Below, piece by piece: positions 36,061 through 44,986 of a stretch of 64,000 nucleotides of DNA. The translations under genes and the position numbers were made by a program. Within the stretch, counting starts at the first letter, position 1, and each line of letters opens with the position of its first letter. The stretch comes from JBDHTQ01 sp039808765. Its GTDB lineage: Bacteria > Pseudomonadota > Alphaproteobacteria > UBA2400. The stretch lies in NCBI GenBank assembly GCA_039808765.1, contig JBDHTQ010000004.1:124001-188000 (forward strand). Direction: 5' to 3'. Under the pieces are notes generated by a model, which was given only the letters and a program-made list of their open reading frames with translations, searched no databases and was not told the DNA's origin.

Positions 36061-37164
36061 ATGCCCCAACTCAACATCACCGAAGACCAGCTCGCCCGCG
36101 TGCCGTATGCCATCGACAACCGCCGGATCATCTACATGGATAAGAAGCTGAAAGGCTTTTCCGTCGTGGTTGGCAAGCGCAGCATGGCGTTTTACGCACA
36201 GCGGGACATCAAAACAAAGACCTATAAGGTGTTCCTTGGTCGCCATGGGGAAGTCTCAGTGCTGAAGGCGCGTGAGGCGGCGGAAGATGTCATCTACGGC
36301 ATGCGCAAAGGTGAGGCCCGTTACCTTGAGCGCTGCAACCCGACACTGCGCATGTCCATGGAAATCTACCTCGCCAATGTGCAATGTGTGGATCAGCACA
36401 AATACTACGTCCGACGGTCCTGCGAGTTTCGGCTCAAGGATTGGCTCGACCGCCCCTTGCGTGATATTACCCGCGGTATGGTGCTGGCAAAGCACCGCGA
36501 GCTTGGGCGGGAAGGCATCAGCATGGCGAATGATACCTTGCGGGCCTTCCGCATCGTGTATCACGCAGCGCTGGTGCACTATGAGCATGTCAGCTTGCCG
36601 ATGTGTCCGACAATCGCCCTCCGTGGTCGGTGGTACAAAGAGGCCAACACCGTTAATGGCGCAATTCGTGATCTGAGGGGATGGCATACAGCGGTCAAGA
36701 ATCTAACCAATCCCGTTCATCAAGCCATTTATCTACTATGCCTCTACACGGGCCTACGCCGCAGCGAGGCGTGCAAGCTCGAATGGGACAGAGTGCTGGA
36801 TGACCGTATCTTCATTCGCGAGAACAAAGCCGACCGTCCGTTCTATCTGCCGCTGACCGAACAGCACAAAGCCATCCTCGCACCCATGCGCGGTCTGCAT
36901 GATAGATGGGTATTCCCCAACCGCCAGAACAACGGGCCGACAGTCGAGCCAAGGCAGGAGAGTATCCCCGGCACAGTGCACAGCCTGCGCCACACATTCG
37001 CATCCGTAGGAGCCGAGATTGGCATCCCTGATGATACGATTGGCCGTCTGCTCAATCACGCAAGCGGGAAGATCACCTCGCGCTACATCACCGTGAATGT
37101 GGACGCACTGCGTGACCCGATGCAGCGAATTGTGGACGAGATTGATAGGCGGATTTTGGGGTAA
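36061..37164 (+). CDS. int: Tyrosine-recombinase integrase
   Basis: A protein of 367 residues from the ATG at 36061; the frame is open further upstream but that stretch is the octamer repeat. The N-terminus is an arm-binding-type domain (KLKGFSVVVGKRSMAFYAQR), followed by a core-binding region and the catalytic domain with Arg233 (YTGLRRSEA), HSLRH (His307, Arg310), LLNHASG and Tyr342 (SRYI). It sits next to attL, pointing into the element, and would insert and excise it at the 3' end of tRNA-Gly. Confidence 0.92.
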   Translation: MPQLNITEDQLARVPYAIDNRRIIYMDKKLKGFSVVVGKRSMAFYAQRDIKTKTYKVFLGRHGEVSVLKAREAAEDVIYGMRKGEARYLERCNPTLRMSMEIYLANVQCVDQHKYYVRRSCEFRLKDWLDRPLRDITRGMVLAKHRELGREGISMANDTLRAFRIVYHAALVHYEHVSLPMCPTIALRGRWYKEANTVNGAIRDLRGWHTAVKNLTNPVHQAIYLLCLYTGLRRSEACKLEWDRVLDDRIFIRENKADRPFYLPLTEQHKAILAPMRGLHDRWVFPNRQNNGPTVEPRQESIPGTVHSLRHTFASVGAEIGIPDDTIGRLLNHASGKITSRYITVNVDALRDPMQRIVDEIDRRILG

Positions 37165-37319
37165 AATGCCCGAGTCGAAGTGTTAATTTTCAAGGTAGGT
37201 CAAAAACTCTAACATCCTGTTTTGTCTAAATAAAATTTTGCGGAGTTGCGTCAATTTGGAGCAAGTTGCAGCTGACCATAAAATGTCCTCACAGCAAACG
37301 TTACCAGTGAGGAGCAAAA

Positions 37320-37499
37320 ATGAGTCAAAGCCTTATGACAACACAGCAAGCAGCCAGTTACCTGAATGTAGCCGTATCGACGTTGGAGCACTGGCGGTCT
37401 GAAGGCCGTGGTCCTGCCTACGTGCGCCTTGGCAGCAATGTCAGGTATCGCGTCACTGATGTAGATGCCTACGTGCAAGGGCAAACCATCTCTCAATAA
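37320..37499 (+). CDS. Excisionase-like helix-turn-helix protein
   Basis: A protein of 59 residues with a GAGGAG ribosome site. The sequence (MTTQQAASYLNVAVSTLEHW, then GPAYVRLGSNVRYRVTDVD) is the MerR-like HTH_17 fold of excisionases and AlpA-type regulators. It follows the integrase and probably directs excision or turns on element genes. Confidence 0.85.
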   Translation: MSQSLMTTQQAASYLNVAVSTLEHWRSEGRGPAYVRLGSNVRYRVTDVDAYVQGQTISQ

Positions 37500-37504
37500 A
37501 ATAA

Positions 37505-37533
37505 GCCCGACCTCTTGGGCAAAGAGGCCGGGC
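37505..37533 (+). terminator. Stem-loop after the excisionase-like gene
   Basis: GCCCG-A-CCTCTT pairs with AAGAGG-C-CGGGC (one mismatch) around a five-base loop, directly after the stop codon. It lacks a T run, so it may be a weak or Rho-assisted terminator or protect the 3' end. Confidence 0.45.
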
Positions 37534-37611
37534 GGTGTGCGCTTGGGCTAGACTTGACACCGACAATATAAGACAAGCGCGCACTCACTCCAACCGGAAT
37601 GAGGCAGAGAA

Positions 37612-40600
37612 ATGTTTCAGATAACTACAGCATCAACAAATGTGGAGCTGAGAAAAGAGTTTGTAAAAGGTAATCCATCTCCCATCACTCACGCGCATGC
37701 AACTTCCTGCGAATATTCGCGTCATAGCTTTGCTGATCTTTCCGAATTTGTCTCACTCTTAAAGGATTTGGTCGAGCAGCCCCACAGCGCGCTTATCCAA
37801 GGTATTCCAAAAGTTGCCCGTGGTCCTCGTAATACCGAAAATTTCGAGGATATGCCGTCACAACTTTTTGTCGTTGATATTGATGGTGCAAACCTAACGG
37901 GCAGCGTTGAAGAAACAATTGAAGAGATACTGCCGTGTTTGCGCGGGGTGAGTTACATATTCATGTACTCGCAATCATCTGGTATCAAATCTGGCTTGCG
38001 TGTGCGTGTTTTCTTTTTGACTGAAAGGGCACTGTCTTTACCCGAGCAGCAATTCTATGTCCGCCACTACAATGACATTCGCAAGTTTACAAGCACTGAT
38101 GCACGGCCAAAAATTGACGCCAGTATCTATTCTCTGGGTCACTTGATATTCACTGCGCGTCCGAAACTTATTGGGATAGATGATCCGCATCCTGAACGTG
38201 TTTGGCATGTGGTGCGAGAGAGGGTGTTTGTGGATCTTCCAGACATGCCAAAAATGAAAGAATTTACTTTTGACTACGGAAATGCGCAATTCGACTCCCT
38301 GCCAAAACTTCACGGCAACTGGGGAGGTTATGCTTTAGAGGGGATGGATCGATCCAAGCAAGCCATCAGGGCCATTGGGCAGCTGCGCGCGTATATGGGT
38401 GAGGATGACTGGAAGAATGTTGATATGGCTGAAGCGAATTGGCACCAAATGCTAAGGGAAGCTGGGGCTAGTCAAATCGACTTTCTCTTATATGGAAACT
38501 TTCTGCGCGAACGAAAACGCCACGCAAAAGTTTTCAAGAACCAAAAAACCATTCTCGCCCTTACAAATGAAGGGTGCAGCATGCCCATTGAAGAGGCAGG
38601 TCAGCTAATCACTTCCACAATCTGTAATGTTATTATTCATAACCAGACCGGAATGCACGTTGCAGAAGGGACCATGGGGATTGGGAAAACAAGGGCCATA
38701 ATCAATGCGATTAAAAAACATGAGCGCCTAGCAAGCGGCCTTAATGTAAGTAGCAAGAAATTTTATGTGCTGCTTCCCACCCGAAGCATGGTGGACCAAT
38801 TTGTTGGTGACGCGATTCGCGACGGCATTGATGCCGTTGCATATTATGGACGCGCCCAGAAAATAGATGACACCCCAATGTGTCACAAATATGAGGCAGC
38901 TAACGAGCTTGGCAAATTTAATGCCCAAATACCGCAGTATATCTGCAAGTCTAAGGATGGTCGCAGCGTATGCAATTACTATGACCTCTGTGCTTGGCAT
39001 TCACAACTTCATGACGCTGCAAAAGCTACCGTGTGTGTGATGACGCATGACGTACTGGCTCAAATTAATTTTATTCGAGAGTATGCGAAGAAACTGGGGG
39101 ACTCAGATTCATCTGAAGTGGTCATTATTGATGAAGCCTCCTTCGTTTCATCCCAGCTTTCTCACGAATCAATCTCCGTTGCAGAGTTTTTGGACGAGAG
39201 GGGCTATCCTTCGCACCTATTTGATTATGCCGGCAAGCTAGTCCAGCTTCTCCGTAGCGGGATTACCTTCAGGGGGCTCAGCGAAGCTGGGCTTACGACT
39301 GATGTTTTGACTCAACTAATTGAGCATTGCGCAGCAAAGATGCGCGGCGACATTCATGTTTCGCCGGATATGAGTCCTGACGAAAGTTTACGAGCAATAA
39401 ATTTATACGATAGAACGTGGTATAATCACGAGTGCGTCTGGTCTGCCATTCAATCCTGCCTCAGTACCAATTCGTTAAACCGGATTAGATTCAACAATGG
39501 GTTCATTGAAATCCATGAAAGACGCCCAATTAAGTTTATTCGGTTTAAGGAGAATGAGTGCAAAACACCAGATATACCAGTGCTTCTTTTATCAGGAACA
39601 GTAAAGAGGTCCGTCATTGAGCAGTTTTTTACTATCGCCAGTTGGACTGCGGTAGAAGTTGACCCACACCCAGAAACGAAAATTATTCAAAGCACCTTTA
39701 GCGGGTCAAAGACGGAGTTGCTTTATGAAACAATGTCAAAACATGAAGACGATGCCCAGCTCCATGAGCGGATGCTTCAACGCGCTAGACGCTTGAGGGC
39801 TATGCTCCGTCTATTTATGAGAAAAATGTCGATAATTACTTATAAGCTCGAAGCAGATGAACTCCGCAAAGAAGCCTTAGAAATGAATATCGAGGCAACT
39901 ATAGGTCACTTTGGGGCTATTGAGGGCTTAAATTGTATGGAGGGTACTGATCTCGTGATTTCTGGGAGACCCCTGCCGTCACCTAAGGACATGGAGGATA
40001 TGGCATGTGCCATTTTTTGTGATGATCCAACTCCCATCCGGCGGCTAGTCGCCGCATGGTATCCATCAAGACCAGTTGCGCGCCGCCACCACAATAGCTT
40101 TGCATATGCGGAATATCACCCCGATGAGCGGGTAAATGATTGCGTATATATCACATGCGTCGGCGAAGTTATGCAGGCCGTAGCGCGTGCGCGGTACATT
40201 AGGCATCCCGTAAAAATATACATATTGTCAGAGCTCCCGCTCCCCCTTCATGTGGATGAGGTTCTTACTCCGACTGAGCTGCTCTATGACTTCTTTCAGG
40301 TGTCGTCCGAGAAATTCAGGTTCGCATCTCAGAATACTCTAATGCGCCAGTTTCCAGAAGCATTTAAAGATGGGCGCGATGCTAGCCGTTTCATCTATGA
40401 AACAGTCAGGCCGTGGGTCCAAGAAAGATTAGCTTACTTGTTCAAAGTTAGGATACCGGGCACGCGCGGACCTAAATCAACGGTCTATGTTGACGGTTTA
40501 GAGAACCAAACAGCTATATCGGTTGCTTTGGGCAACACTCCTATTGAGTTGTCCGAAGATGCTCCAGCTGCAAAGCACAATGAGGCGGCCATGCACTTGC

Positions 40601-40770
40601 GTGAATATCAGGAAATGATGCAGCGGCATCCCATTGAAAGCGACATTATTTCCAATGAGATGGGAGAGGCAGAGCCGGATTTCTATAACATGTTCAAAGA
40701 TGTGAGCGATTTTGCCGATCTTTATATTCTGCCTAAAAAACAACGGAATAAATGGCCGTGGTCAAGATAG
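37612..40770 (+). CDS. Element replication protein: primase-like domain fused to a superfamily 2 helicase
   Basis: A protein of 1052 residues. The N-terminal 300 residues resemble an archaeo-eukaryotic-type primase: FVVDIDG (Asp89, Asp91) and SSGIKSGLRVRVFF. The second part has a Walker A motif GTMGIGKT (353-360), a cysteine group (CHKYEA, ICKSK, CNYYDLC) placed as in iron-sulfur helicases of the DinG/XPD type, Walker B IIDEAS (505-510), and motif VI QAVARARY. It would start replication of the excised element. A ribosome site GAGGCAG precedes it. The C-terminal 200 residues are unassigned. Confidence 0.7.
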   Translation: MFQITTASTNVELRKEFVKGNPSPITHAHATSCEYSRHSFADLSEFVSLLKDLVEQPHSALIQGIPKVARGPRNTENFEDMPSQLFVVDIDGANLTGSVEETIEEILPCLRGVSYIFMYSQSSGIKSGLRVRVFFLTERALSLPEQQFYVRHYNDIRKFTSTDARPKIDASIYSLGHLIFTARPKLIGIDDPHPERVWHVVRERVFVDLPDMPKMKEFTFDYGNAQFDSLPKLHGNWGGYALEGMDRSKQAIRAIGQLRAYMGEDDWKNVDMAEANWHQMLREAGASQIDFLLYGNFLRERKRHAKVFKNQKTILALTNEGCSMPIEEAGQLITSTICNVIIHNQTGMHVAEGTMGIGKTRAIINAIKKHERLASGLNVSSKKFYVLLPTRSMVDQFVGDAIRDGIDAVAYYGRAQKIDDTPMCHKYEAANELGKFNAQIPQYICKSKDGRSVCNYYDLCAWHSQLHDAAKATVCVMTHDVLAQINFIREYAKKLGDSDSSEVVIIDEASFVSSQLSHESISVAEFLDERGYPSHLFDYAGKLVQLLRSGITFRGLSEAGLTTDVLTQLIEHCAAKMRGDIHVSPDMSPDESLRAINLYDRTWYNHECVWSAIQSCLSTNSLNRIRFNNGFIEIHERRPIKFIRFKENECKTPDIPVLLLSGTVKRSVIEQFFTIASWTAVEVDPHPETKIIQSTFSGSKTELLYETMSKHEDDAQLHERMLQRARRLRAMLRLFMRKMSIITYKLEADELRKEALEMNIEATIGHFGAIEGLNCMEGTDLVISGRPLPSPKDMEDMACAIFCDDPTPIRRLVAAWYPSRPVARRHHNSFAYAEYHPDERVNDCVYITCVGEVMQAVARARYIRHPVKIYILSELPLPLHVDEVLTPTELLYDFFQVSSEKFRFASQNTLMRQFPEAFKDGRDASRFIYETVRPWVQERLAYLFKVRIPGTRGPKSTVYVDGLENQTAISVALGNTPIELSEDAPAAKHNEAAMHLREYQEMMQRHPIESDIISNEMGEAEPDFYNMFKDVSDFADLYILPKKQRNKWPWSR

Positions 40771-41304
40771 CTTGGCGGCATCTGCATCAGACGAATACTG
40801 CCACAACGCGCGGTCGAGGGTGCGCATATCCACATGCGCTTCTCGGCTGATGCGGCGGCAGGCCTCGACGTAAGCCCACCAGAAGGCAAAGGTGTATGTC
40901 GGTACCTTCGGAATACCCAAGGACCACAGTGCGCGGAAGTCGAGCAGCGGATATTTGTTCTCGTGAACGAGGTGCAAGATCGCAGAGGCCATCGGCCAGC
41001 CGACCCCATCAAGGGTCAGCAGCGCTCCGGCCCGTAGCTCCTCGCACTTCGCTGTAAACGACACGGCAGTTGCCTCACGCACAAAGGCGCTACGGTTCTT
41101 GCGGGCATGGCCCATCAGCCGAACGCTTTTCCAGCGGCAGAGAGTCAAGAACGACACTTTGGTCAGATAGCCGTCATGCCGCCCCTGTGCGGCGGCTGCC
41201 AAGGCGCGAGCATCTTGTTCATCGGCCACAATGTCTTTCTGGCGCAACACATAGCGTTCAGCCAGTCGCGGCACGTCGCGTAGGGGAAACTGCAACTCGA
41301 ACAT
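40762..41304 (-). CDS. Helix-hairpin-helix protein of unknown function
   Basis: About 180 residues. The segment TLDGVGWPMASAILHLVHEN followed by YPLLDFRALWSLG is an HhH motif (G-V-G-x-x-x-A-S) with an aspartate placed as in HhH-GPD DNA glycosylases; a glycosylase catalytic Lys is not evident. Proteins of this outline are common on mobile elements. I chose the ATG at 41304, preceded by AGGG; the frame extends to 41529 through a cysteine-rich stretch which may or may not be translated. Its 3' end overlaps that of the primase-helicase gene by nine bases. Confidence 0.6.
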   Translation of the reverse strand: MFELQFPLRDVPRLAERYVLRQKDIVADEQDARALAAAAQGRHDGYLTKVSFLTLCRWKSVRLMGHARKNRSAFVREATAVSFTAKCEELRAGALLTLDGVGWPMASAILHLVHENKYPLLDFRALWSLGIPKVPTYTFAFWWAYVEACRRISREAHVDMRTLDRALWQYSSDADAAKLS

Positions 41305-41639
41305 CAGCCCTCGGTCCTCAGATACCGCGAGCGGACCCACCGCTGGCGGCCGGGAGTTCAAAAGCCGTTCATAGAAGCAGCCGCGGCACTCTTTAGCCGC
41401 AAAGCTTGGACATACAGCGCCGCCTCCCGGCCATAAAGGCAGGAAGCAGCATCCGTGACGGTGATGCTGACCGTCTATGAACGCCCCCGCGCAGTCGTTT
41501 TCACTGCGCAGGAGTAAAGGTAGGGGCAATTTGGGCGATTAGCAACCTAATACCGGGGTGGGGTGCGAAATATCTCAGCGGGAACAAGCGGATGGTGCGA
41601 ACGCGCATACTAGGCATGTCGCGTGCAAGCAGTGGCAGA

Positions 41640-41686
41640 AACCTACGTGTTTCCTCTATATGTTATATAGAGACTTTGCGTAGGTT
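41640..41686. repeat. Nested 47-bp palindrome built from the element octamer
   Basis: Outer arms AACCTACG (41640-41647) and CGTAGGTT (41679-41686) enclose inner arms CTCTATAT (41654-41661) and ATATAGAG (41665-41672) around GTT. The outer arms match the octamer found near the integrase and in both end repeats, here in inverted orientation. A replication origin, regulator operator or recombination site are possible. Confidence 0.8.
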
Positions 41687-41713
41687 ATTCTCTGTGTGCG
41701 TTACAATCTGCAC

Positions 41714-41944
41714 ATGATTGACCGACGCCTCCCGCTACAGGCACAGCCCGACCTGCTCAACATCCGTCTCGACTCCCTCGGCGATATTCGGCGCGAGATG
41801 GCCGCTGTCTATCGCGAAGCCCGCTCGAAGCGCATACACCCATCCGTCGCCAGCCGACTTATATATATGCTGACCACCCTGACCGCCACGCTGCTGGCGG
41901 AACGTAAGTCAGATTCAAATAATATCTGTGGAAAGATACCTTAA
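41714..41944 (+). CDS. Small element protein (76 residues)
   Basis: The frame starts at the ATG after the palindrome (MIDRRLPLQAQPDLLNIRLD). The middle (SLGDIRREMAAVYREARSKR followed by I-H-P-S-V-A-S-R-L) looks like a helical pair, of a kind often seen in small proteins on alphaproteobacterial mobile elements. Function is unknown. Its promoter would overlap the palindrome, which might therefore be its operator. Confidence 0.6.
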   Translation: MIDRRLPLQAQPDLLNIRLDSLGDIRREMAAVYREARSKRIHPSVASRLIYMLTTLTATLLAERKSDSNNICGKIP

Positions 41945-42070
41945 TGAAAGTAGCCCTGTTTGTAATCTGTAACACAGCTGCTCCGATAAGCGATTAGGGT
42001 GCTTTAACTATTTGACCTTAAAGAGGTAATGCGGGTAGAATATTAAAAGAAGGGAGCGGAACACATTTTT

Positions 42071-42718
42071 ATGGCCAACGAGACTAATTCCTTACGCGAC
42101 TCCGACATCCGGTTGCTTCTTTTAGAGCACCTAACCGTAGCGTTTGGTGAAAAAGAACATTTTCTAGCCATGGAGGCTCGGTATGCCGCATCAGATCGTC
42201 GGGCGGACGTCCTCGCAGTATCTGAGCAACTCACTTATGCCTATGAGATTAAATCGGACGTAGATCGGCTTGGTAAGCTCGCCGAACAACTGGCAGATTA
42301 CCGGAAAACCTTTGATTTCGTTACAGTAGTAACGACCCCCATTCACCTAAAAGCAGTCAGGAACCTAATTCGACGGGGAGACGGCTTAATATGTGTTTCT
42401 GAAAACAAACTAAACGTCATCAGAACGCCAAAAAAGAATGCGAAAATAGTAAAACGCAACATGATCCATATGTGTTCTAAATCTCTGCTGGCGAAAATAT
42501 TGGACATACGCCCGAATGCAATGCCAATTTCCGAGCTTAGAGAGCTGGCAGAAAAGCAAGTTTCACTATCAGCTATTCGAGATAGCACTTTCAGAGAACT
42601 CTCGCGAAGATTTAAGGGCAGGTATGATGCCTTTCTAAAAGAGGCTTGCCTGCCATACCAGCAAGATGATCTTTTTTATCTGCAGTACAATCAAACACTC
42701 TCAATAAATTTTAGTTAG
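42071..42718 (+). CDS. sce7726-family protein (putative PD-(D/E)xK nuclease)
   Basis: A protein of 215 residues. After DIRLLLLEHL the sequence reads RRADVLAVSEQLTYAYEIKSD, with the Asp-...-ExK pattern of restriction-endonuclease-fold nucleases, then VDRLGKLAEQLADYRKTFD, as in the sce7726 family. The C-terminal third is helical and basic. It is the first gene of a four-gene plus-strand cassette with a membrane protein, an ImmA/IrrE peptidase and a beta-family protein, all inside the tRNA-Gly element. Defence against phage or plasmids is a likely role but not shown. Confidence 0.7.
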   Translation: MANETNSLRDSDIRLLLLEHLTVAFGEKEHFLAMEARYAASDRRADVLAVSEQLTYAYEIKSDVDRLGKLAEQLADYRKTFDFVTVVTTPIHLKAVRNLIRRGDGLICVSENKLNVIRTPKKNAKIVKRNMIHMCSKSLLAKILDIRPNAMPISELRELAEKQVSLSAIRDSTFRELSRRFKGRYDAFLKEACLPYQQDDLFYLQYNQTLSINFS

Positions 42719-42762
42719 TGCAGAATCCTGTTTCTTTGCTATAAATTATGCACGGGGTGAGC

Positions 42763-43269
42763 ATGGCAGATAGCAATAGCAGGTGCAATCTATCTATTTT
42801 CCTTTATGGCTTTGCAGGAAGTAGCGCAGCCATATTGCTTTTTGTCGTCCTTATAACTGTGTTTTTCTTAAAGTTTTCCTTTCTAAACGGCAGCTCTTGC
42901 TGGAATGGTTCTTATTTTCATTTCTGTTTCATTGACGAAAGATGGGATTCGGAAACTTATCTGTCTATTATCAGCAGTTTTTATGGAACGATAATCGGTT
43001 TTCTGACTCTAATCTTGGGTGCAGTAGTTGGTCTAGCCTATGTTGTTATTCGTGGTGCAGCAACAGAAAGTGCGAAGGATGCCATCAGAGAGAAAGTGGA
43101 AGATTTCTTCGAATCCGTCAAATTTCAGCAACTGGTGGAAGAAAGCCTAAATGATGCCACGATAGGAAATATTAAAATGGATATTTCCAAGATCAGAGAA
43201 GTTTTTAATGATAATGAAATTGATATGAGAGCATGGCCCGAAGATACCCTAGGAGGGTCAGGTGAATAA
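42763..43269 (+). CDS. Two-helix membrane protein
   Basis: A protein of 168 residues from the ATG at 42763, which has GGGGTG upstream; an ATG at 42748 is the alternative. It has two hydrophobic segments, about residues 12-37 (AAILLFVVLITVFFL) and 75-98 (GFLTLILGAVVGLAYVV), separated by a loop with cysteines. A charged C-terminal helical tail follows in the cytoplasm or periplasm. It overlaps the ImmA gene by eight bases, so translational coupling is likely. A membrane component next to a nuclease and a peptidase resembles abortive-infection effectors; this is inference. Confidence 0.65.
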   Translation: MADSNSRCNLSIFLYGFAGSSAAILLFVVLITVFFLKFSFLNGSSCWNGSYFHFCFIDERWDSETYLSIISSFYGTIIGFLTLILGAVVGLAYVVIRGAATESAKDAIREKVEDFFESVKFQQLVEESLNDATIGNIKMDISKIREVFNDNEIDMRAWPEDTLGGSGE

Positions 43270-43831
43270 GAGACCAGCCCGACCTATAGATAAATCTATC
43301 CTGCCAGATAATCAGCGACTAGAGCTACGTGCTAACGCGCTAGATACTCCGGAACGGGTGATTGCTTTTTGTAAAGAGAAAGGCCTTATAGATGGTGACA
43401 TCTTAGATATTGAACGCCTGATCCGTGAAAGCAATGAGCTTATACTCGAAAAGTCAGATATAGGTGATTATGACGCCTATATTCAAAAAATAGGCTCCGA
43501 TAAATTTCGGATTGTTATAAATTCTAAGCACCCAATCACGCGTCAGCGTTTTTCTATGGCTCACGAATATGCTCACTATCAGCTACATCGCACCGAAATC
43601 GCTAACATGCCCATGGGAGAACAGATCCTGCACAGAAGCGTGGAAAGAAATAGAGTTGAATATGAAGCAAATGATTTTGCTAGTAACATTTTAATGCCTG
43701 AAGCCGGATTCAGAGCACTAGTCAGAGTAAAAAAAGGCAACATTTCTCAAATCGCGGAAGCGCTATCTGTATCTGCACTGGCTGTAAGATATCGCGCTAA
43801 AAACTTAGGGATATCCGGTCATGGTCTCTAA
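43262..43831 (+). CDS. ImmA/IrrE-family metallopeptidase
   Basis: A protein of 189 residues with a GTG start five bases after AGGAGGG. The zinc motif is HEYAH (His101, Glu102, His105) in FSMAHEYAHYQLH, and EYEANDFASNILMP carries the third ligand region. In this family the peptidase cleaves a repressor or antitoxin to release a response. No XRE-type repressor gene lies beside it, so its target may be the membrane protein, the beta protein or the nuclease. It overlaps both neighbours. Confidence 0.9.
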   Translation: MNKRPARPIDKSILPDNQRLELRANALDTPERVIAFCKEKGLIDGDILDIERLIRESNELILEKSDIGDYDAYIQKIGSDKFRIVINSKHPITRQRFSMAHEYAHYQLHRTEIANMPMGEQILHRSVERNRVEYEANDFASNILMPEAGFRALVRVKKGNISQIAEALSVSALAVRYRAKNLGISGHGL

Positions 43832-44978
43832 GTATTTTTTGCTCTTTAAGACGGCGCCCTCAGAATTTAGGGCGTGGGCGAATCTATCGTCAGAAGCTAA
43901 GAAGAATATTATCCCAATAATCGAACTCACTAGAGGAAAGAAAATCCCCAAGTCAGATAGAGATGAGTCTGACCCAGATTCCAGAATCGAGGAATCAAAA
44001 TGGAGGGATACCCCGGGTATTTATGGATTTGAAAAGAACGTCTCCTCGGTCGAGGCAGCGTTTACGGATACCGAATATGTAATTCTCGATTTGACTAGAG
44101 AGCAGGAGCTTAGCTGTTATGAGATAGACGAGATCGCTAAGTCCGCGAATGGATATGCAAACTGGATATCTTTTTTATCTTCACAAAAAGAGAAGTTTAA
44201 AAAAATCATCCCTACTTTACTTATTAACCCGAGCGCAGACGAAGATACAGAGGCCTACAAGGCGAATATTGTTGCTCAATTTAAGGCCCTAATGTCAAAT
44301 TTTGACGGCGCATGCTACCGCGCATCCGTTCTTTTGGATACTGAGTTCATATATGACTTGATAGTTCTCAAAGACGAGATCAAAGAATCCATGGCGAATG
44401 GAAAAAGATTTATCATTGAGCTGGATCACGAATTTATAAATCCAAAATCCGGGTTTCTTCATGCAGTAGGAACAACAGGGATAATTAAGAAAATTTCTGA
44501 GATTCTGCCCCAAGCCGAGATCGTTATTTTGGCTACATCTTTTCCTCGCTCTGTCGCAGATATTGGTGACCCGGATAGTGACAGTTTTCCCGTCGAAGAA
44601 ATTAGCTTATATGACGAGATCAAAAGAAATGTGGCAAGAACTACTATCTTGCACTATGGGGACTATGGTTCAATTAACCCAGTCAGAAATGACCAAGTCG
44701 CAAGAGGATGGAGGCCAAGAATAGATTTTACAACGTCCAATGGCCGCATCCTTTACTATAGAGAGAAGAAAATTAAGGACTATGGCATCCATTACGCTTC
44801 AGTGGCCAAGAATTTAAAAAATGACCCGTCTTTCGAAGACATTCCAAATTCGTGGGGCGTTAAACAGATAAAATTAGCTGCATTGGGAACTCCTCCCGGC
44901 AAAGCACCCTCCTTCTGGATATCTGTCAGGATGGAGATATTTATCCGCCAACAGTTGCGCCGCTTGGGGCTAGTCTAA
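43821..44978 (+). CDS. Beta-family (sce7725-like) protein
   Basis: A protein of 385 residues. The start (KYFLLFKTAPSEFRAW, then IIPIIELTRGKK) and later segments (IPTLLINPS, VLLDTEF, IIELDHEF, VILATSFPRS) fit the beta-family proteins, which look like a TIM-barrel-type repeat of strand-helix units. They commonly sit next to sce7726 and ImmA-type genes. No catalytic activity is known to me. It overlaps the ImmA frame by 11 bases, which supports one operon. Probably the specificity or structural partner in the cassette. Confidence 0.7.
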   Translation: MVSKYFLLFKTAPSEFRAWANLSSEAKKNIIPIIELTRGKKIPKSDRDESDPDSRIEESKWRDTPGIYGFEKNVSSVEAAFTDTEYVILDLTREQELSCYEIDEIAKSANGYANWISFLSSQKEKFKKIIPTLLINPSADEDTEAYKANIVAQFKALMSNFDGACYRASVLLDTEFIYDLIVLKDEIKESMANGKRFIIELDHEFINPKSGFLHAVGTTGIIKKISEILPQAEIVILATSFPRSVADIGDPDSDSFPVEEISLYDEIKRNVARTTILHYGDYGSINPVRNDQVARGWRPRIDFTTSNGRILYYREKKIKDYGIHYASVAKNLKNDPSFEDIPNSWGVKQIKLAALGTPPGKAPSFWISVRMEIFIRQQLRRLGLV

Positions 44979-44986
44979 GCAACCCC

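Noticed and set aside
41305..41529. N-terminal cysteine-rich extension of the HhH protein
   Set aside because: The frame is open, but the ATG at 41304 has a ribosome site and the extension looks unlike the rest; kept only as an alternative start.
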